Shown here one piece after another: positions 55,538 through 63,933 of a stretch of 64,000 nucleotides of DNA (its first letter is position 1; every line of letters starts with the position of its first letter). A program made the position numbers and the translations under genes. The stretch comes from an uncultured Lutibacter sp. (lineage in GTDB: Bacteria > Bacteroidota > Bacteroidia > Flavobacteriales > Flavobacteriaceae). The stretch is taken from NCBI RefSeq assembly GCF_947495725.1, contig NZ_CANLZZ010000007.1, forward strand, positions 62,001 to 126,000. The letters run 5' to 3'. The notes beneath the pieces are model-generated. The model searched no databases and had not been told where the DNA came from. It saw only the letters and a list, made by a program, of their open reading frames with translations.

Positions 55538-56287
55538 ATGAACTTTCTAAAAAATACATCAACAAAAATAATTACATTCATTTTCATATTAATCTTTGGT
55601 ATTAATAATTCGGTAAACGCACAATTATTTACTAAAAAGGTAAAAGGAAATGGAGAAATTAATACTGAAACTCGAACAGTTTCGGATTACAAAAAAATTG
55701 GTATAAATGGTAATTTTGAAGTTAAATTACTAAAAGATCAATTAGGGAAAATAACTATTAAAGCTGATGAAAATTTAATGGAATACATTATTATCGAAGT
55801 TAAAAACGAAAATTTAAATATTAAAACAAAAAAAGGTTATGTAATAAAACCAAGTAAAAAAATAGAAATTACAATTCCTTTTGAACATTTAGAATCCTTA
55901 GCTTTAGCCGGTTCAGGTACTATTTTTACTACCGATTTAATAAAAACTAAAAGCATTAAACTTAATATTGCAGGATCTGGAAATATGAATTTAAATATTT
56001 CTGCAAAAAATACTAGTTCCAACATTGCAGGTTCAGGAAATTTAAAAATTCAAGGAGAAACTAATGAGTTTAATTGTAGTATTGCAGGATCTGGAAATTT
56101 AATTGGTTATAATTTAAAAGCCACAATGGTGAATGCAAAAATTGCGGGTTCGGGAAATATTAAAATTAATGCCCAAAACGAAATCAATGCTCAAATTGCA
56201 GGTTCTGGCAATGTACTTTACACTGGAAATCCTAATAAAGTAAAATCCAAATCTGTTGGATCTGGTTCTTTAAAAAAGAAAGGATAG
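55538..56287 (+). CDS. Head GIN domain (DUF2807) protein
   Basis: 249 aa with a signal peptide (about 1-29, NNSVNAQ). The DUF2807 beta-solenoid shows VSDYKKIGINGNFEVKLLK near the start. The turn (I/L)AGSG(N/T) then repeats six times (LALAGSGT, NIAGSGNM, NIAGSGNL, SIAGSGNL, KIAGSGNI, QIAGSGNV) with a degenerate seventh. It closes the sigma operon, 11 nt after the DUF4097-like gene. Members are thought to be surface or periplasmic; function unknown. Confidence 0.88.
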   Translation: MNFLKNTSTKIITFIFILIFGINNSVNAQLFTKKVKGNGEINTETRTVSDYKKIGINGNFEVKLLKDQLGKITIKADENLMEYIIIEVKNENLNIKTKKGYVIKPSKKIEITIPFEHLESLALAGSGTIFTTDLIKTKSIKLNIAGSGNMNLNISAKNTSSNIAGSGNLKIQGETNEFNCSIAGSGNLIGYNLKATMVNAKIAGSGNIKINAQNEINAQIAGSGNVLYTGNPNKVKSKSVGSGSLKKKG

Positions 56288-56291
56288 TTAT

Positions 56292-56328
56292 AAAAAAAAG
56301 CTTAAACAATCCGTTTAAGCTTTTTTTT
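56292..56328. terminator. Bidirectional terminator overlapping the RsmI-like stop
   Basis: A8-GCTTAAAC and GTTTAAGC-T8 give a 16-bp stem with a 5-nt loop. It ends the sigma operon on the plus strand and overlaps the first bases of the RsmI-like stop codon (56327-56329) on the minus strand. Confidence 0.9.
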
Positions 56329-57043
56329 AATCTTTATGAATAATAAATATTGTAGGTTTTTTATGTAGTTCTGGATTCTCTTTTTTCCAATCTTTTATTT
56401 CTAAAGTTCTTATATATTCATCTGCTAATGTAATGTTACAAGCAATGCATACTTTTGCCGTAGGAGTTAAAGTACTTTTTAAATCTGCAAACATTTTGTC
56501 GTTTCTATAAGGAGTTTCAATAAATATTTGCGATTGATTTTTTTCTTTAGATAATCTTTCTAATCGTTTTATAGCCGCTTTTCTTTCGGCTGTATCAATT
56601 GGTAAATAACCATTAAAAACAAAATTTTGTCCATTAAAACCTGAGGCCATCATTGCCAAAATTATTGAAGATGGTCCAACTAATGGAACTACTTTTATAT
56701 TTTTCTCATGTGCCAATTTCACAATCTCAGCTCCAGGGTCTGCAATTGCAGGCACACCAGCTTCTGAAAGCAATCCAATTGAAACACCCGTTTCGCAGGC
56801 ATCTAAATAGGTTCTAACTTCCAATTGATCAGCATACTTATCCAATTTTAAAATTGTAAGTGAAGGTTGAGATTTTCTAGGTGTTATCCTTTTTATAAAT
56901 CTTCTTGCAGTCTTTTCATTTTCTACAATAAAACAGTCTAATTCTTCTATTACTTTTTTAACAGATATTGGTAGTACTTCCAAAGGTTCATTATCGCCTA
57001 AGGTTGTTGGTATTAAAAATAATTTTCCTTTCTCGTTATCCAT
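56327..57043 (-). CDS. RsmI-like SAM-dependent methyltransferase
   Basis: 238 aa tetrapyrrole-methylase fold. KLFLIPTTLGDN at the N-terminus, SEAGVPAIADPGAEIV and VPLVGPSSIILAMMASGF match the RsmI family, which methylates the ribose of C1402 in 16S rRNA. It is shorter than E. coli RsmI (about 286 aa), and the N-terminal LGNxxD motif is altered to LGDNEP, so it may be a paralogue with another target. It overlaps the LMW phosphatase gene by 8 nt. Confidence 0.82.
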   Translation of the reverse strand: MDNEKGKLFLIPTTLGDNEPLEVLPISVKKVIEELDCFIVENEKTARRFIKRITPRKSQPSLTILKLDKYADQLEVRTYLDACETGVSIGLLSEAGVPAIADPGAEIVKLAHEKNIKVVPLVGPSSIILAMMASGFNGQNFVFNGYLPIDTAERKAAIKRLERLSKEKNQSQIFIETPYRNDKMFADLKSTLTPTAKVCIACNITLADEYIRTLEIKDWKKENPELHKKPTIFIIHKD

Positions 57044-57497
57044 TATTATTTAATTGTTGAGCAATAATGTTACAAGCTTCATCCAACATATTGTACACAT
57101 TTTTAAATCCAAAATCACCCCCATAATAAGGGTCTGGAACATCTAAATTTTCACCAGGAAAAACTTCGTTCAGTATTAATTTCACCTTCTCTTTTTCAAC
57201 TTCATTACTAGCCAAAGAAACAACATTATTGTAATTAGAATTATCCATAACGTAAATTAAATCAAATAACTTAAAGTCTTCTTTTGTAAACTTTCGAGCT
57301 TTTTGATCTGTAATATCAATTCCGTTTTGTTTCGCAATGGCTATGGAACGTTTATCTGGCTTTTCACCAACATGATAAGCACCAGTACCAGCAGAATCTA
57401 CAAAAGTTTTAAAACTATATACTTTTGATTTAAGTATACCTTCTGCTAATGGTGAACGACAAATATTGCCGAGACAAACCATTAATATTTTAGTCAT
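57036..57497 (-). CDS. Low-molecular-weight protein-tyrosine phosphatase
   Basis: 153 aa. The phosphate loop CLGNICRSPLAEG (nucleophile Cys8, Arg14) and the general acid in DPYYGG are both present, as is MDNSNYNNV. It dephosphorylates tyrosine (or arginine) residues, often in polysaccharide control. It lies 8 nt downstream of dnaA and overlaps the RsmI-like gene, so the three may be cotranscribed. Confidence 0.92.
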   Translation of the reverse strand: MTKILMVCLGNICRSPLAEGILKSKVYSFKTFVDSAGTGAYHVGEKPDKRSIAIAKQNGIDITDQKARKFTKEDFKLFDLIYVMDNSNYNNVVSLASNEVEKEKVKLILNEVFPGENLDVPDPYYGGDFGFKNVYNMLDEACNIIAQQLNNNG

Positions 57498-57505
57498 GTT
57501 ATGAT

Positions 57506-58933
57506 TTAAAATGTAAGTTTTTTTGTTATGTCATCAACATATCTTCTAAATTGCTTATCTGTTTCTGTTAAATTATCAACAGTTTTACAAGCGTGAAGAA
57601 CAGTTGCGTGATCTCGTTTACCAATCTGAGAACCAATACTAGCCAATGAAGCTTTAGTCATTCTTTTTGCAAAATACATTGCTAATTGACGTGCCTGAAC
57701 TATATGGCGCTTACGTGTTTTAGATTGTAACGTTGCAACATCCAATTCAAAATAATTTGAAACAATTTTTTGAATATAATCTATAGAAACTTCGCGTTTG
57801 GTGTTTTTTACAAATTTATCTACAATTTGCTTAGTTAATGAAAGTGTAAACTCTTTTCTATTAAAAGAAGCTTGTGCTATCATAGAAATCAAAACACCTT
57901 CTAATTCTCTAACGTTAGATTTTATATTTTTTGCTATATATTCAACTATTTCTGTTGGCATTTCTACACCATCTCTAAATAGTTTATTTTCTAAAATTGA
58001 AACTCTAGTTTCATAATCAGGAGCCTGAAGCTCTGCTGATAATCCCCATTTAAATCTAGAAAGTAATCGTTGTTCAATATCCTGCATATCTACAGGAGCT
58101 TTATCTGAAGTTAAAATTACTTGTTTTCCGTTTTGGTGCAAATGATTGAAAATATGGAAAAAAACATCTTGAGTTCCTGTTTTACCTGATAAGAATTGAA
58201 CATCATCAATAATTAAAACATCAATCATTTGATAAAAATGAATAAAATCATTTCTAGTATTTCCTTTTACGGAATCAATATATTGTTGGGTAAATTTTTC
58301 AGAAGAAATGTACAGTACAGTTTTGTCCGGATATTTATCTTTAATCTCAACTCCTATTGCATGTGCAATATGAGTTTTCCCTAAACCAACACCACCGTAA
58401 ACTAATAATGGATTAAATGAAGTTCCTCCAGGTTTATTCGCAACTGCCATTCCAGCAGATCGTGCCAATCTATTAGAGTCTCCTTCAACAAAACTTTTAA
58501 AGTTATAATTAGGGTTTAATTGAGATTCAATTTTTACTTTCTGAATTCCTGGTATTATAAACGGGTTTTTTAACTCGCGCTTATTAAAATCTATTGGTGC
58601 AGTAACACCCTGTGATTTTATAGGATTTCTATTTGAACTTGGAAATTTAACAGTATGTGGATTATTACTACTGTAATTATTTTCCATTCTAACATCATAG
58701 ATTAACTTAGCATCATCTCCCAACTGCTTTACCAAAGCAACTCTTAACAATTTAATATAATGCTCTTCCAACCATTCATAAAAAAATTTACTAGGTACTT
58801 GGATAGTTAATGCCTCACCTGACAATTTTATGGGTTTGATTGGCTCAAACCATGTTTTATATGCTTGTTGTTTAATGTTGTCCTTTATAAAAGATAAACA
58901 TTCCTCCCAAACTGATGATGCAGTTATACTCAT
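57506..58933 (-). CDS. dnaA: Chromosomal replication initiator DnaA
   Basis: 475 aa, normal length. Domain I is VWEECLSFIKDNIKQQAYKT. The domain III AAA+ has LVYGGVGLGKTHIAHAIG (Walker A), VLIIDDVQFLSGK (Walker B) and LLSRFKWGL. Domain IV contains the DnaA-box-binding motif GKRDHATVLHACKTVD. It opens the origin with ATP bound. The 170-nt upstream gap is AT-rich and carries a perfect TTATTCACA box, so self-regulation is plausible. Confidence 0.97.
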   Translation of the reverse strand: MSITASSVWEECLSFIKDNIKQQAYKTWFEPIKPIKLSGEALTIQVPSKFFYEWLEEHYIKLLRVALVKQLGDDAKLIYDVRMENNYSSNNPHTVKFPSSNRNPIKSQGVTAPIDFNKRELKNPFIIPGIQKVKIESQLNPNYNFKSFVEGDSNRLARSAGMAVANKPGGTSFNPLLVYGGVGLGKTHIAHAIGVEIKDKYPDKTVLYISSEKFTQQYIDSVKGNTRNDFIHFYQMIDVLIIDDVQFLSGKTGTQDVFFHIFNHLHQNGKQVILTSDKAPVDMQDIEQRLLSRFKWGLSAELQAPDYETRVSILENKLFRDGVEMPTEIVEYIAKNIKSNVRELEGVLISMIAQASFNRKEFTLSLTKQIVDKFVKNTKREVSIDYIQKIVSNYFELDVATLQSKTRKRHIVQARQLAMYFAKRMTKASLASIGSQIGKRDHATVLHACKTVDNLTETDKQFRRYVDDITKKLTF

Positions 58934-59017
58934 TTTGTGATTTCGGCAGCTTTTTTTTAAGTTAAAATTTGTTGATCAGAACAGAGAAATCTCTAGTGCT
59001 CCTTTGTTGTACAAAAA

Positions 59018-59026
59018 TGTGAATAA
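59018..59026 (-). promoter_or_regulatory. DnaA box upstream of dnaA
   Basis: TTATTCACA on the minus strand matches TTATNCACA exactly, 85 nt upstream of the dnaA ATG. A second, one-mismatch copy (TTATTTACA) is at 59084-59076. Two boxes are too few to call an origin. Confidence 0.5.
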
Positions 59027-59103
59027 TTTTTAGCATAAAAAAATAAAATAACTATTGATTATTAATTATTTTTTATGTAAATAACACTTCATAAATATAC
59101 AAA

Positions 59104-59502
59104 ATGATTTCGAATAAAATTGAATTTAGAGTACGCTATAGTGAAACTGACCAAATGAGCTATGTATATCATGGCAATTATGCTCAATACTTTGAAATGG
59201 GACGCATTGAATTGTTAAGAAAAATGGGGATTTCCTATAAAAAAATGGAAGAAGATGGAATTATGTTACCTGTAATTAATCTAAATATAAATTATATTAA
59301 GCCTGCAAAATATGATGATTTACTAACGTTAAAAACCACTTTAGAAAAAAAACCTACTGCTCGAATTGAATTTAGCTACCAAATAGTTAATGAGAAAGGT
59401 GAATTATTAACAACAGCAACAACAACACTTGTTTTCGTAAATATGTTAACAAACCGCCCAACAAGAGCTCCTGAATATTTATTAAAACAATTGGATTTAT
59501 AA
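59104..59502 (+). CDS. YbgC/FadM-type acyl-CoA thioesterase
   Basis: 132 aa hotdog-fold 4-hydroxybenzoyl-CoA-thioesterase-like protein. FRVRYSETDQMSYVYHGNYAQ (quoted in part: YSETDQMSYVYHGNY) holds the active-site Asp region, and FEMGRIELLRKMG follows. It probably hydrolyses acyl-CoA or acyl-ACP in the cytoplasm. It is divergent from dnaA and convergent with the YigZ gene, 2 nt away. Confidence 0.88.
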   Translation: MISNKIEFRVRYSETDQMSYVYHGNYAQYFEMGRIELLRKMGISYKKMEEDGIMLPVINLNINYIKPAKYDDLLTLKTTLEKKPTARIEFSYQIVNEKGELLTTATTTLVFVNMLTNRPTRAPEYLLKQLDL

Positions 59503-59504
59503 AG

Positions 59505-60119
59505 CTAATTTATCTCAGAAATCTTAAGACATCTTAAGTCAGTAAAAAGCTTTTTAATCTTTTCTGAATTTTTCTTTCTAATAGGAATTACAAACTCACA
59601 GTTTAATTCCATTTTTTGATGCGAAATTTGAAGGTTATTTTCCTTCACAATTCGCATCACTTTATTCATATGTTCGTATTCAAAAATTAGTTCAAAATGA
59701 ACATCAATAGTTTTTTCCACAATTTTAGCTTCATCTAAAACCATTTTTGCTGAAGTTTTATACGCACTAATTAAACCTCCTACTCCAAGTTTTGTTCCTC
59801 CAAAGTAACGAACTACTACCACTAAAACATTTGTAATATCTTTAGATAAAATTTGCCCATAAATAGGTTGTCCAGCAGTATTTCCTGGTTCTCCATCATC
59901 ATTTACTCTGTAACGAATTGTATCTATCCCAAGTTGATATGCATAACACCAATGTCTTGCTGAATGATGTTTTTTCTTAATTTCTTCTAGCCTAAGCTTA
60001 ACTTCATCTTCACTAAAAACAGGAATCACAAAACTAAAAAACTTACTTCCTTTCTCTTTAAATAGCACATCGCCTTTAGCAATTTCAATTGTTTTATACG
60101 TGTCTTTTTCTGAAGTCAT
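59505..60119 (-). CDS. YigZ/IMPACT-family protein
   Basis: 204 aa. The UPF0029 N-terminal domain shows FFSFVIPVFSEDEV, HHSARHWCYAYQLG, NDDGEPGNTAGQPIYGQI and VVRYFGGTKLGVGGLI. The C-terminal DUF1949 ferredoxin-like domain is at about 135-204. Eukaryotic IMPACT regulates translation; the bacterial role is unclear. It lies 12 nt downstream of ribD. Confidence 0.9.
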   Translation of the reverse strand: MTSEKDTYKTIEIAKGDVLFKEKGSKFFSFVIPVFSEDEVKLRLEEIKKKHHSARHWCYAYQLGIDTIRYRVNDDGEPGNTAGQPIYGQILSKDITNVLVVVVRYFGGTKLGVGGLISAYKTSAKMVLDEAKIVEKTIDVHFELIFEYEHMNKVMRIVKENNLQISHQKMELNCEFVIPIRKKNSEKIKKLFTDLRCLKISEIN

Positions 60120-60131
60120 ACTGCTACCTAA

Positions 60132-61181
60132 CTAATTATTTGTATAAATTGTTAATAAGTCACTTCCTATTTCTTTCATTTCCGAAGAAGTTTTTTTAAT
60201 AATTGGAGCTTTTAAACCTTTCCTAAATAGCACATCTCCAGTAAAAACAAAGGCTTCATCCCATAAATTAGCATCAATAAAACTTTGCAAGGTTTGCTTT
60301 CCTCCTTCTATAATAACTGATTGTATTTCGTAGTTGTATAATATTTCACAAATTTGTTGCGGTACATTTTCGCTAAAATCAATTCTTTCAAAAATTACAT
60401 TTTCGTAAGAATCAATATTATGCTTTACTTCCGAAAAAACAATTGTCTTCACTTCTCCATTTAATAAATTGTAGTCTTTTGGTATTTTAGAATTTCGATC
60501 TAAAACAATACGAACAGGATTTTCGCCACTCCAACTTCTAACCGTTAAACTAGGATTGTCATTCAAAGCGGTAGTTGTTCCAACCAAAATGGCTTGTTCC
60601 TCAGCTCTCATTTTATGAACCAATTGCTGAGAATATTCATTTGAAATCCAATTTGGGATATTTTCAGATGTTTCATCTCTAAATTTATCAATAAAACCAT
60701 CTTTGGTTTCAGCCCATTTTAAAATTATAAAAGGTCGTTTTTTATTATGATATGTAAAAAAACGTTTATTTAAGTTATCACATTCATTTTCTAAAACACC
60801 AACAATAACCGCACAACCATTTGACATAAGATATTGAACTCCTTTCCCGCTAACTTTACTATTAGAATCTACAATTCCAATAACTACATTTTTAATCCCA
60901 TTTTCAACAATTAAATTTGCACAAGGTGGCGTTTTCCCAAAATGAGAACAAGGTTCTAAACTCACATAAATAGTTGCTTGTTTTAAAAGCGATTTATCTT
61001 TAACCGAATTTATGGCATTTACCTCTGCATGTGGCTCTCCTGCTTTTTTATGCCAACCCTCACCAATTATAGTATTATTTAAAACAATTACACTCCCAAC
61101 CATAGGATTTGGATATGTTGTTCCTAACCCATTTTTAGCAAGTTCAATGCAACGTTTTATGTATTTTTCGTGTATATTCAC
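60132..61181 (-). CDS. ribD: Bifunctional riboflavin biosynthesis deaminase/reductase
   Basis: 349 aa from the GTG at 61181 (MNIHEKYIKRCIELAKNG). The deaminase domain has the zinc motifs GEPHAEVNAI and EPCSHFGKTPPCANLI. The reductase domain (about 145-349) has RPFIILKWAETKDGF, NPVRIVLDRNSKIP and VIIEGGKQTLQSFI. A start at 61277 would overlap the divergent GNAT gene and run through the promoter, and would add residues unlike RibD. It performs two successive steps from the GTP-derived pyrimidine to the ribityl-amino-uracil phosphate. Confidence 0.92.
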   Translation of the reverse strand: MNIHEKYIKRCIELAKNGLGTTYPNPMVGSVIVLNNTIIGEGWHKKAGEPHAEVNAINSVKDKSLLKQATIYVSLEPCSHFGKTPPCANLIVENGIKNVVIGIVDSNSKVSGKGVQYLMSNGCAVIVGVLENECDNLNKRFFTYHNKKRPFIILKWAETKDGFIDKFRDETSENIPNWISNEYSQQLVHKMRAEEQAILVGTTTALNDNPSLTVRSWSGENPVRIVLDRNSKIPKDYNLLNGEVKTIVFSEVKHNIDSYENVIFERIDFSENVPQQICEILYNYEIQSVIIEGGKQTLQSFIDANLWDEAFVFTGDVLFRKGLKAPIIKKTSSEMKEIGSDLLTIYTNN

Positions 61182-61185
61182 AGCA

Positions 61186-61193
61186 CAAAAATA
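61186..61193 (-). promoter_or_regulatory. -7 promoter element abutting the ribD start
   Basis: TATTTTTG on the minus strand (TAnnTTTG) is followed by TGCT and then the GTG at 61181. It predicts a leaderless or nearly leaderless mRNA. Confidence 0.5.
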
Positions 61194-61203
61194 GCACTTT
61201 AAA

Positions 61204-61695
61204 ATGATTCTTTCAGATTTTAACATTAGAGAAATTGAGCAAAAAGACAATGTAAAAATTGCCACAGCAATACGCAAAGTATTAATAGAATATGGTGTGC
61301 CAAAAATTGGAACAGCTTATGCCGATAAAATTTTAGATACTCTTTTTGAAGCGTATTCAACAAAAAAAGCTATTTATTTTGTTATTGAAAATAATGGGGA
61401 AATTTACGGAGGCGATGGTATTCAGCAATTAAACAATTTTGAAGGTAATGTGTGCGAACTTCAAAAAATGTATTTTAAAAATGAAGCCCGAGGAATTGGT
61501 TTAGGCAGTAAAATGATGGATATTTGCCTGCAGAAAGCCAAAGAGTTTGGTTTTGAAAAATGTTACCTAGAAACATTACCATATATGGAAGAAGCTAGAA
61601 AATTATACCGAAAAGTTGGTTTTAAAAATTTAAATGCTCCAATGGGAAATACTGGTCATTTTTCGTGTAATTTATGGATGCTTAAAGATTTATAA
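61204..61695 (+). CDS. GNAT-family N-acetyltransferase
   Basis: 163 aa. The acetyl-CoA-binding motif A is KNEARGIGLGSKMMDICLQKA (quoted in part: ARGIGLGSKMMDICLQ), followed by YLETLPYMEEARKLYRKVGF. The acceptor is unknown. It is divergent from ribD (22 nt between starts) and its stop shares one base with prmC, so these two are cotranscribed. Confidence 0.88.
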   Translation: MILSDFNIREIEQKDNVKIATAIRKVLIEYGVPKIGTAYADKILDTLFEAYSTKKAIYFVIENNGEIYGGDGIQQLNNFEGNVCELQKMYFKNEARGIGLGSKMMDICLQKAKEFGFEKCYLETLPYMEEARKLYRKVGFKNLNAPMGNTGHFSCNLWMLKDL

Positions 61696-62543
61696 TGCTA
61701 ATAAAAGAATTTAAAACTCAGTTTTTCAGTCAACTCAAAGGACTTTACCCACAAACAGAAATACAATCGTTTTTTAATATTATTGTAGAGTTTAAACTAA
61801 AGCTAACACGCATTGATGTTGCGCTTCAACCAAATTTTGAAATTTCAGAAAATGATCTTACTTTTTTAAACAATGCATTAACAGAATTAAGTAAATCTAC
61901 TCCTATACAATATATATTAGGTGAAACGGAGTTTCTTGATTTAGTTTTTAAAACAAACAACAATGTTCTAATACCAAGACCCGAAACTGAGGAGCTAGTA
62001 CAATCTATAATAGATGATCATAAAGATTCTGGTGAAATAAAAATTTTAGATATAGGTACTGGTAGCGGTTGTATTGCAATATCCTTAGCCAAAAATTTAC
62101 CAAACGCAAAAGTATATGCTTTAGATATTTCTAAGGAAGCATTAAAAATGGCAAAACAAAATGCTATTTTAAACAATACTTCAGTTGAATTTATTGAAAC
62201 TGATATTTTAAATTTAGAAAAATTGCCTGATAATTTCGATATAATTGTTAGCAATCCGCCATACGTTAGAGAAGTTGAAAAAGAGCAAATGGAGAAAAAC
62301 GTATTAGATAACGAACCTCATATAGCATTATTTGTAACCAATGAAAACCCGTTATTGTTTTACAATAAAATTGGAGATTTAGCTAAAAAACACCTTACTT
62401 CAAAAGGAACTCTTTATTTTGAAATAAACCAGTATTTAGGTAAAGAAACGGCTGAACTAATAAGCAACAAAGGACTTAAAAATGTACAACTTAAAAAAGA
62501 TATTTTTGGAGAAGACAGAATGTTAAAAGCTACCGTAATTTAA
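61695..62543 (+). CDS. prmC: Peptide chain release factor N5-glutamine methyltransferase
   Basis: 282 aa, usual length. The N-terminal helical domain recognises release factors. The SAM domain shows VLIPRPETEELVQSI, ILDIGTGSGCIAISLAK and the catalytic NPPY in IVSNPPYVREVE. It methylates the Gln of the GGQ motif in RF1 and RF2. It overlaps the GNAT gene by one base. Confidence 0.94.
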   Translation: MLIKEFKTQFFSQLKGLYPQTEIQSFFNIIVEFKLKLTRIDVALQPNFEISENDLTFLNNALTELSKSTPIQYILGETEFLDLVFKTNNNVLIPRPETEELVQSIIDDHKDSGEIKILDIGTGSGCIAISLAKNLPNAKVYALDISKEALKMAKQNAILNNTSVEFIETDILNLEKLPDNFDIIVSNPPYVREVEKEQMEKNVLDNEPHIALFVTNENPLLFYNKIGDLAKKHLTSKGTLYFEINQYLGKETAELISNKGLKNVQLKKDIFGEDRMLKATVI

Positions 62544-62568
62544 AAGACTACTTTCATTATATTTAAGA

Positions 62569-62576
62569 TATCTTTG
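62569..62576 (+). promoter_or_regulatory. -7 promoter element abutting the DEAD-box helicase start
   Basis: TATCTTTG (TAnnTTTG) is followed by CCAA and the ATG at 62581, the same 4-nt spacing as at uvrB, ribD and trmD. Confidence 0.55.
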
Positions 62577-62580
62577 CCAA

Positions 62581-63894
62581 ATGGCAGAAATCATAAAAAA
62601 TCAGCAGGAAATTTTATCCAAATTAGGAATTGAAAAATTAAATGCAATGCAAGAAGAAACCTACAAATCGGTTTTATTTAACGCAGAAACAATTTTACTA
62701 TCACCTACCGGAACTGGAAAAACACTAGCCTTTCTATTACCAATACTTGAATTGTTAGACCCAACTATTAAAAATATACAAGCTTTAATACTTGTCCCTT
62801 CAAGAGAACTTGCAATACAAATTGAACAAGTTATTAGGGAAATGGGAAGTGGTTTTAAAGCAAATGCCGTATATGGTGGAAGATCCGGCTCAAAAGATAA
62901 AATAGAAATAAAACATCCTCCGGCAATATTAATAGGAACACCAGGAAGAGTTTCTGACCATATTTTAAGAGAAGCTTTTTACGTTAATAATATTAAAACG
63001 TTGGTTTTAGATGAATTTGATAAATCACTAGAAGTAGGCTTTGAGGAAGAAATGAAAACAATAGTAGAAGCTTTAACTTTAGTAAATAAAAAAATATTAA
63101 CATCCGCTACCCAAAAAGTAAAAATACCTTCTTTTATGGGTATTAAAAATGCTAAAAGAATAAATTACTTAAATAAAAAAGGTTCTAACTTAAAGATTAA
63201 AACAGTTGTCGCTGATAAACAAGATAAATTAGATTCATTAGAAAAATTAATTAGTTATGTTGGTAAAGGCAGTGGTATTATTTTTTGCAATTTAAAAGCG
63301 AGTATAGAAGTTGTAAGTGATTTTCTTTATAAAAAAGGAATTAATCATGGAGTGTTTTTTGGCGACTTAGAACAAATAGACAGGGAACGAAATTTGATAA
63401 AATTTAGAAATGGCACTCATAAAATTTTAATAGCAACAGATTTAGCCGCACGCGGCATCGATGTTCCCGAAATGGATTACATCATTCATTATGAATTACC
63501 TATGAGACCTGATGAATTTACTCATAGAAACGGTAGAACTGCACGTATGCACAGCAACGGAACAGCCTATTTACTAAAATGGAAAAACGAAGAACTACCT
63601 GTATTTACAGAAAACGCAGAGGAAATTAACATTGAAACCAATAAAAAGTTTATTAAAAGCAAATGGAATACTATTCATATTTCTGGTGGAAGAAAGGATA
63701 AAATTTCAAAAGGAGATATTGCTGGGTTGTTTTTTAAGCAAGGAAATCTAAAGAAAGATGAATTAGGTATTATTGAATTAAAACAAGATTGCGCATATGT
63801 CGCGGTAGCAAATAATGATATTCATAATTTCATAGCTAAAGTAAATAACAGTAAATTAAAAAAGAAAAAAGTTAGAATTAGTTTATTAAACTAA
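62581..63894 (+). CDS. DEAD-box RNA helicase with DbpA-like C-terminus
   Basis: 437 aa. Motifs in order are Q-motif-like KLNAMQEETY, SPTGTGKT (I), PSRELAIQ (Ia), GTPGRVSD (Ib), LDEFDKSLE (II, DEFD in place of DEAD), TSATQ (III), ATDLAARGIDVPEM (V) and HRNGRTAR (VI). The last about 75 residues (NTIHISGGRKDKISKGDIAG) match the DbpA RNA-binding domain, which in E. coli targets 23S rRNA. A ribosome-assembly helicase is likely. Confidence 0.9.
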   Translation: MAEIIKNQQEILSKLGIEKLNAMQEETYKSVLFNAETILLSPTGTGKTLAFLLPILELLDPTIKNIQALILVPSRELAIQIEQVIREMGSGFKANAVYGGRSGSKDKIEIKHPPAILIGTPGRVSDHILREAFYVNNIKTLVLDEFDKSLEVGFEEEMKTIVEALTLVNKKILTSATQKVKIPSFMGIKNAKRINYLNKKGSNLKIKTVVADKQDKLDSLEKLISYVGKGSGIIFCNLKASIEVVSDFLYKKGINHGVFFGDLEQIDRERNLIKFRNGTHKILIATDLAARGIDVPEMDYIIHYELPMRPDEFTHRNGRTARMHSNGTAYLLKWKNEELPVFTENAEEINIETNKKFIKSKWNTIHISGGRKDKISKGDIAGLFFKQGNLKKDELGIIELKQDCAYVAVANNDIHNFIAKVNNSKLKKKKVRISLLN

Positions 63895-63921
63895 TAAATA
63901 TAAATTTTAAACTCAAAAAAT

Positions 63922-63929
63922 TATATTTG
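63922..63929 (+). promoter_or_regulatory. -7 promoter element abutting the trmD start
   Basis: TATATTTG (TAnnTTTG) is followed by CACA and the ATG at 63934. Confidence 0.55.
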
Positions 63930-63933
63930 CACA

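Noticed and set aside
58934-59103. Chromosomal origin upstream of dnaA
   Set aside because: Only one perfect and one near-match DnaA box were seen, with no clear unwinding array, so an origin call is not supported.
61182-61277. Longer ribD start at 61277
   Set aside because: It would overlap the divergent GNAT gene (start 61204) and run through the ribD promoter, and the added residues do not resemble RibD.
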